Below are positions 6,525 through 12,306 of a stretch of DNA of 12,306 bases, in pieces. Numbering within the stretch: position 1 is the stretch's first letter; each line of letters starts with the position of its first letter. Position numbers and translations under genes: made by a program. The stretch spans positions 1-12,306 of the forward strand of contig JBCDBH010000170.1 of assembly GCA_039184055.1 (NCBI GenBank), written 5' to 3'. Under the pieces are notes generated by a model. That model saw only the letters and a list, made by a program, of their open reading frames with translations. It did no database searches and had not been told where the DNA came from. This DNA is from JBCDBH01 sp039184055 (lineage in GTDB: Bacteria > Acidobacteriota > Thermoanaerobaculia > Multivoradales > J023).

Positions 6525-8044
6525 GACACACCTCCTACCATTTCTGAAATATAGCCACCGATTCGCGAGACAGTCTTCGGCTGTGCTCCGGGTTGGTGGA
6601 CTGTCACGGGTAAACCGCCTTTCGGCGACATCACGACGTTGACATGAGGGTCGATCCGGGTTCCGGGAACGATCGAGTACCGCCAACGTTGCAAAACCAT
6701 GGGAACGATGATGCGCAATTGCATCGCGCCGAACGCGCCACCGAGACACCGTCGAGGGCCGGCACCAAAAGGAAGGTGCTCGTAGGCACTCACTTTGCGA
6801 TCGATCCAGCGATCCGGGAGGAAGCGGGAAGGATCGGGGTAGATCGACGCATCTTGATGGGTGATGTAGGGGCTGAACAACACTTCGTCACCCGGCAGCA
6901 GGCGATGACCCAAAAGGCTGGTTTCGCGTGCCACGCTGCGCGGGAACATCACGCTCGGTGGAAGAAGTCGCAGGCTCTCCTTGATCACTCGATCGAGCAG
7001 CGGCAGGGCGTAGAGCTGCTCGTAGGCCGGTGGCTCGTCGCCCAGATGCTCGGCGACCTCCTCGGCCAAGGCTTCGAGCACGTCGGGGTGACGCTCGAGG
7101 AGAAAGAGCGTCCAGGTGAGCGCGCACGATGTCGTGTCGTGTCCGGCGAAGAAGAGCACGAAGCTTTGGGCCACGAGCTCGTCATCGGAAAGCGAGGTGC
7201 CGTCCTCGTCGCGAATCGCAATCATTTGGGCGAGGATGTCCGAGCTTTCGGTGCCCTCACGTCGCCGCCGTGCGATCCAGTCCAGCAAACAGTCGCGGGT
7301 CGTCTCCATGTCGCGACGAAGACGTCGAAAAGGCGTACCGGGAAGATCGATCGGTACGAGCGTCGCGGGCGAGAACATACTGTTCACCACCCGGCGCATG
7401 GTGACGGCGATGTCGTTCTGGTCGGCCTGTGGATCCAGGCCGAGAAGCGCACGGCTGGCGATCCTGGCGGTCAATCCAGACATCTCCGCGAGCACGTCGA
7501 CCTGCGCGCCGTTTTGCCATTGCGCCAGCGTCCGCACGGTCTCGTTGACCGTTTCGTCGTGATGCGATTTGAGGCTGTCGCGGGTGAACGCGGGCATGAG
7601 CATGCGACGACGTGAGCGATGGAGCTCGCCATTCATAAACAGGATGTTCTGTCCGAGCTGGTCGGCGACCTCGGTTTTCGGGCCCCGTGGCTTGCTCGTG
7701 ATGTACGTTTCGGTGTCGGTCAAGATCGCGCGATTGGCTTCGGGTCCGAAGCCGAAGACCAAGGACACCCGCTCATCACCACTGGGCTGGTGAAAAATCG
7801 GTGGGTGGCGGTGGGCCACCAGGCGGACGACATCACCATGGTCGGCGCGTAGCTGACGCATCGTGGCGATCGGATTCTTGAAAAAGCTCAGAGCATTGCC
7901 TCGCCAGCCGAGCACCGGGGCGGGCTTGGGACCGGGGGGCGGCGACGTGGCGGTGGCCACGGCGTCACCGGTCGATGAAGATGGCGTAGCCGTTCCTTGG
8001 GCGGAGTGCACAGGGCACACTCCCCCTCCTTCGCGATCCGACAT
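6521..8044 (-). CDS. Cytochrome P450 (second gene of cassette)
   Basis: This 507-aa haem monooxygenase shows the full P450 signature. The haem loop is PFGAGPRRCLGG, with the thiolate ligand at Cys433. The K-helix ExxR is Glu356-Arg359 (ESLRLLPP). The I-helix oxygen-activation motif AGHDTT lies at 300-305. The C-helix region GELHRSRRRMLMPAF is of the bacterial type. There is no membrane anchor; a proline-rich segment PPPGPKPAP (36-43) precedes the fold. The first 35 residues are low-complexity and Ser/Thr/Ala-rich, and contain a VCPVH motif (9-13) of unknown role. Class-I-like soluble P450s need separate ferredoxin and reductase partners, none of which is in the window. Start ATG 8044 has AGGAGG with 6-nt spacing. 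It is 123 bp from the upstream P450 and overlaps the methyltransferase by 4 bp. It probably hydroxylates or epoxidises a small-molecule scaffold; the substrate cannot be told. Confidence 0.97.
   Translation of the reverse strand: MSDREGGGVCPVHSAQGTATPSSSTGDAVATATSPPPGPKPAPVLGWRGNALSFFKNPIATMRQLRADHGDVVRLVAHRHPPIFHQPSGDERVSLVFGFGPEANRAILTDTETYITSKPRGPKTEVADQLGQNILFMNGELHRSRRRMLMPAFTRDSLKSHHDETVNETVRTLAQWQNGAQVDVLAEMSGLTARIASRALLGLDPQADQNDIAVTMRRVVNSMFSPATLVPIDLPGTPFRRLRRDMETTRDCLLDWIARRRREGTESSDILAQMIAIRDEDGTSLSDDELVAQSFVLFFAGHDTTSCALTWTLFLLERHPDVLEALAEEVAEHLGDEPPAYEQLYALPLLDRVIKESLRLLPPSVMFPRSVARETSLLGHRLLPGDEVLFSPYITHQDASIYPDPSRFLPDRWIDRKVSAYEHLPFGAGPRRCLGGAFGAMQLRIIVPMVLQRWRYSIVPGTRIDPHVNVVMSPKGGLPVTVHQPGAQPKTVSRIGGYISEMVGGVS
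6522..6537 (-). promoter_or_regulatory. Ribosome-binding site and TTGA stop/start overlap deciding the methyltransferase start
   Basis: On the minus strand TAGGAGGTG (6537-6529) is an almost full match to the 16S anti-Shine-Dalgarno complement. It lies inside the codons for the last P450 residues (Val-Gly-Gly-Val-Ser). AGGAGG ends 6 nt before TTG 6524, and that TTG shares bases with the P450 TGA (6523-6521). This is a strong sign of translational coupling and of use of the TTG start. Confidence 0.75.
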
Positions 8045-8167
8045 GGGTCCCCTCCTGCTCGTCGTATCGGGTACTGAAGCTGGCGTATTGTGCGAACGAT
8101 AAAGTCAGGCGGACCTTACCATCCGACCGTCCGGTAGAAAAGGGCTCGGGCAAGAAAAATCGAGACG
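8045..8167 (-). other. 123-bp gap between the two P450 genes
   Basis: The gap has no hairpin terminator and no confident promoter. The minus strand carries AGGAGG for the downstream P450 (ending 6 nt before ATG 8044). The gap is longer than is usual inside a tight operon, so an internal promoter is possible, but none is clear. Confidence 0.4.
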
Positions 8168-9541
8168 TTACATCGATCTTTCAATCGTGAGCTCGAGACC
8201 CCCTTCAGGCACGTACATGATGCCGCTTCGCTCCACGGATCGCTTTGCCTTGACGGGGCGAACACGCAGATGCTGGAGCATCGTTGCCAAGACTACCGTC
8301 ATTTCGATCTCGGCGAGGCCACGGCCTGTGCACAATCGCCGGCCACCGCCAAAAGGCGCCCATTCGTCGAGGCTGTAGTCGCGTTCGAGAAAGCGTTTGG
8401 GGTCGAAGGGCCCAGGGTCGGGAAAAATGTCGTCTCGATTCACCTGGGTATGAAAAGCATGGGCGATCGTTCTGCCCGACTCGATCGTATATCCGCATAG
8501 TTCAAAAGGTTTTTCGACGTAGCGCGCGGCGGTCAACGGGGCGATCGGTGCGATGCGTAAACCTTCTTGTACGACGGCGTCGAGGTAGGGCAGCTGGCGG
8601 AGATGCTCGACCCGGATGGGTTCGTCTCCCAGGACGCGCTCGACTTCGTCGCGCATCTCACGCTCGATGTCCGGATTGTCCAGCATGTGTTCGAAGATCC
8701 AGGTCAGCAAGGACGCCGGAGTTTCGTGACCCGTGAACAAGAGGGTGAGAAGCTCGTCGACGATCGATTCGTCATCGAGCTTGGCGCCTTCGCCGTGCTC
8801 GGCAACCAAGAGCTGGGCGAGCAGGTCTTCGGGATGATCGGGATCGAGATGGCGTCGACGCGTTTGGACCAGGTCGAGGAAGATCTGGCGAATATGGGTT
8901 CGCAGACGGAGGATTTTGCCCCACGGGCTCCATCCGCCGAGATCGTGCTGAAGAAAGGGAAGACGAGCCAGCGGTGAGTGCATCGTCTTCTTCATGTAGT
9001 CGTCGAAGAGCTCGAGGACGACCGTCTTGGTGTCGTCGGCTTTGCTTTCGAAGACGACGTGCACCATGACCTCGAGCGACAGACGATGCGCGTAGGAGAG
9101 CAAAGAGAAGCTCGAGTCGGTGGGCATGCGCTCGATGGTGTCGACCGCCAACTGGTGGATGGTGGGCAGATGACGGAGCGCCGGCCTACCGTTCAAGGCA
9201 GGCAAGATCATGCGGCGTCGTTCGTAGTGACGCGAGCCGTCTAGGGTGGCGAGAGCGTCATAGCCGAGAAACGCGCCGTGAAAGGTCGCGTGGGCTTTGC
9301 CCGCCAGAAGCGTGTCGGGGGCGGCGCGGAAGACGGTATGGCTCGCTTCGGGTGAGCAGAAGAAGATCCACTTGCCCATGCCGAGAATCTCGAGCTCGAA
9401 AACGTCGCCACATTCCTCTTGGGTGTCGCGCAGCAGCTTGATCGGATCGCGATAGAAGCGCGAGGTCTGCCCAAGGACCGACAGATTGGGTCGGGGAGGT
9501 GGATTCCCGGCCGCCTGGGCCGGGTTCGACTTGGGCGACAT
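8168..9541 (-). CDS. Cytochrome P450 (first gene of cassette)
   Basis: This 457-aa soluble P450 has haem loop PFGGGRRLCTGRG (Cys404 ligand), ExxR as Glu326-Arg329 (EGLRIAPIAP) and I-helix TGHETP (270-275). The acid-alcohol pair Glu-Thr needed for oxygen activation is kept. The usual leading Ala is Thr and the following Thr/Ser is Pro, an uncommon I-helix variation that may affect the substrate pocket. The N-terminus begins MSPKSNPAQAAGNPPPRP, a short proline-rich hinge with no anchor. It clearly differs from its neighbour (different haem loop, no 35-residue low-complexity lead), so the pair is not a recent duplication. Start ATG 9541 has GGAG at 9549-9552 with 7-nt spacing. It is the first gene after secA; a candidate promoter and an inverted repeat lie in the 131-bp gap. 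Redox partners and substrate are not known. Confidence 0.97.
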   Translation of the reverse strand: MSPKSNPAQAAGNPPPRPNLSVLGQTSRFYRDPIKLLRDTQEECGDVFELEILGMGKWIFFCSPEASHTVFRAAPDTLLAGKAHATFHGAFLGYDALATLDGSRHYERRRMILPALNGRPALRHLPTIHQLAVDTIERMPTDSSFSLLSYAHRLSLEVMVHVVFESKADDTKTVVLELFDDYMKKTMHSPLARLPFLQHDLGGWSPWGKILRLRTHIRQIFLDLVQTRRRHLDPDHPEDLLAQLLVAEHGEGAKLDDESIVDELLTLLFTGHETPASLLTWIFEHMLDNPDIEREMRDEVERVLGDEPIRVEHLRQLPYLDAVVQEGLRIAPIAPLTAARYVEKPFELCGYTIESGRTIAHAFHTQVNRDDIFPDPGPFDPKRFLERDYSLDEWAPFGGGRRLCTGRGLAEIEMTVVLATMLQHLRVRPVKAKRSVERSGIMYVPEGGLELTIERSM

Positions 9542-9573
9542 GTAACGTCTCCGTAGCTCATTAGAGGGGAGAA

Positions 9574-9600
9574 GCGCGAGCCACGTTCATGATCTCGCGC
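9574..9600. promoter_or_regulatory. Inverted repeat upstream of the P450 cassette
   Basis: GCGCGAG (9574-9580) and CTCGCGC (9594-9600) are perfect 7-bp arms around a 13-nt spacer, 32 bp before the P450 start. On the minus strand the hairpin is followed by CTTCTCCCCTCT, which is pyrimidine-rich but not a U-run. It could be an operator for the cassette or a weak secA terminator. An ATG in the spacer opens a 9-codon frame (MNVARASPL, 9590-9561), without a good ribosome-binding site. Confidence 0.35.
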
Positions 9601-9632
9601 CGGCTCCCATGTAGATCAGGGGAAACGCTACA

Positions 9633-9661
9633 ACTTTAGCAGATTGACTGGTCTATGTCGG
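9633..9661 (-). promoter_or_regulatory. Candidate promoter of the P450 cassette
   Basis: On the minus strand CCGACA (9661-9656, 4 of 6 to TTGACA), a 17-bp spacer ending in TGC, and TAAAGT (9638-9633, 4 of 6 to TATAAT) make an extended-minus-10 housekeeping-type promoter just after the secA stop codon. It sits upstream of the inverted repeat at 9574-9600, which would then lie in the leader. Matches are moderate, so this is only a candidate. Confidence 0.3.
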
Positions 9662-9672
9662 GTTCGCCTCGA

Positions 9673-12306
<2,634 letters not shown>

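Noticed and set aside
6525..6749. 75-residue N-terminal extension of the methyltransferase
   Set aside because: It would lie entirely within the P450 coding sequence in another frame, is Arg-rich and unlike the family, and a strong ribosome site points to TTG 6524.
6644..7615. 323-aa plus-strand open frame over the second P450
   Set aside because: Antisense shadow of a clear P450.

Overview
The window comes from a Gram-negative, GC-rich bacterial chromosome. The evidence is a signal-peptide-bearing outer-membrane beta-barrel protein, an RNase D with an HRDC domain, and a SecA carrying the C-terminal zinc motif. The SecA sequence has a deltaproteobacterial or acidobacterial flavour, but this is an impression from memory and I do not assign a species. 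Six protein genes are well supported. I see no tRNA, rRNA, CRISPR array, transposase or integrase.

Layout from left to right: (1) 1-253 is non-coding flank with an AT-rich patch and a very G-over-C-skewed patch. (2) 254-2014, minus: a stand-alone thiamine-diphosphate enzyme of the acetolactate-synthase-like superfamily. (3) 2015-2580: a 0.57-kb intergenic region with several symmetric elements and a strongly C-rich, G-poor stretch (on the minus strand) just after the next gene. (4) 2581-3729, minus: ribonuclease D. (5) 3730-4049: divergent intergenic region with inverted and direct repeats. (6) 4050-5405, plus: outer-membrane porin-like protein, closed by a strong intrinsic terminator. (7) 5466-9541, minus: a three-gene cassette in transcription order P450 (8168-9541), P450 (6521-8044), O-methyltransferase (5466-6524). 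(8) 9673-12306, minus: secA, running off the right edge with about its first 30 residues missing.

The two P450s and the methyltransferase look like an oxidation and O-methylation tailoring cassette of a small-molecule pathway. The last P450 and the methyltransferase overlap by four bases (TTGA), with the methyltransferase Shine-Dalgarno sequence inside the P450 C-terminus, so those two are very probably translationally coupled. No scaffold-building enzyme (terpene cyclase, PKS, NRPS) lies in the window. The ThDP enzyme, a possible carbon-carbon bond former, is on the same strand but is separated from the cassette by the porin and RNase D, so any pathway link is inference. The rest (secA, rnd, porin) is housekeeping or envelope function. 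I found no clear evidence of a wholly new system. The most interesting items are the orphan tailoring cassette, the lone ThDP ligase-like enzyme, and the regulatory-looking symmetric DNA in the intergenic regions.
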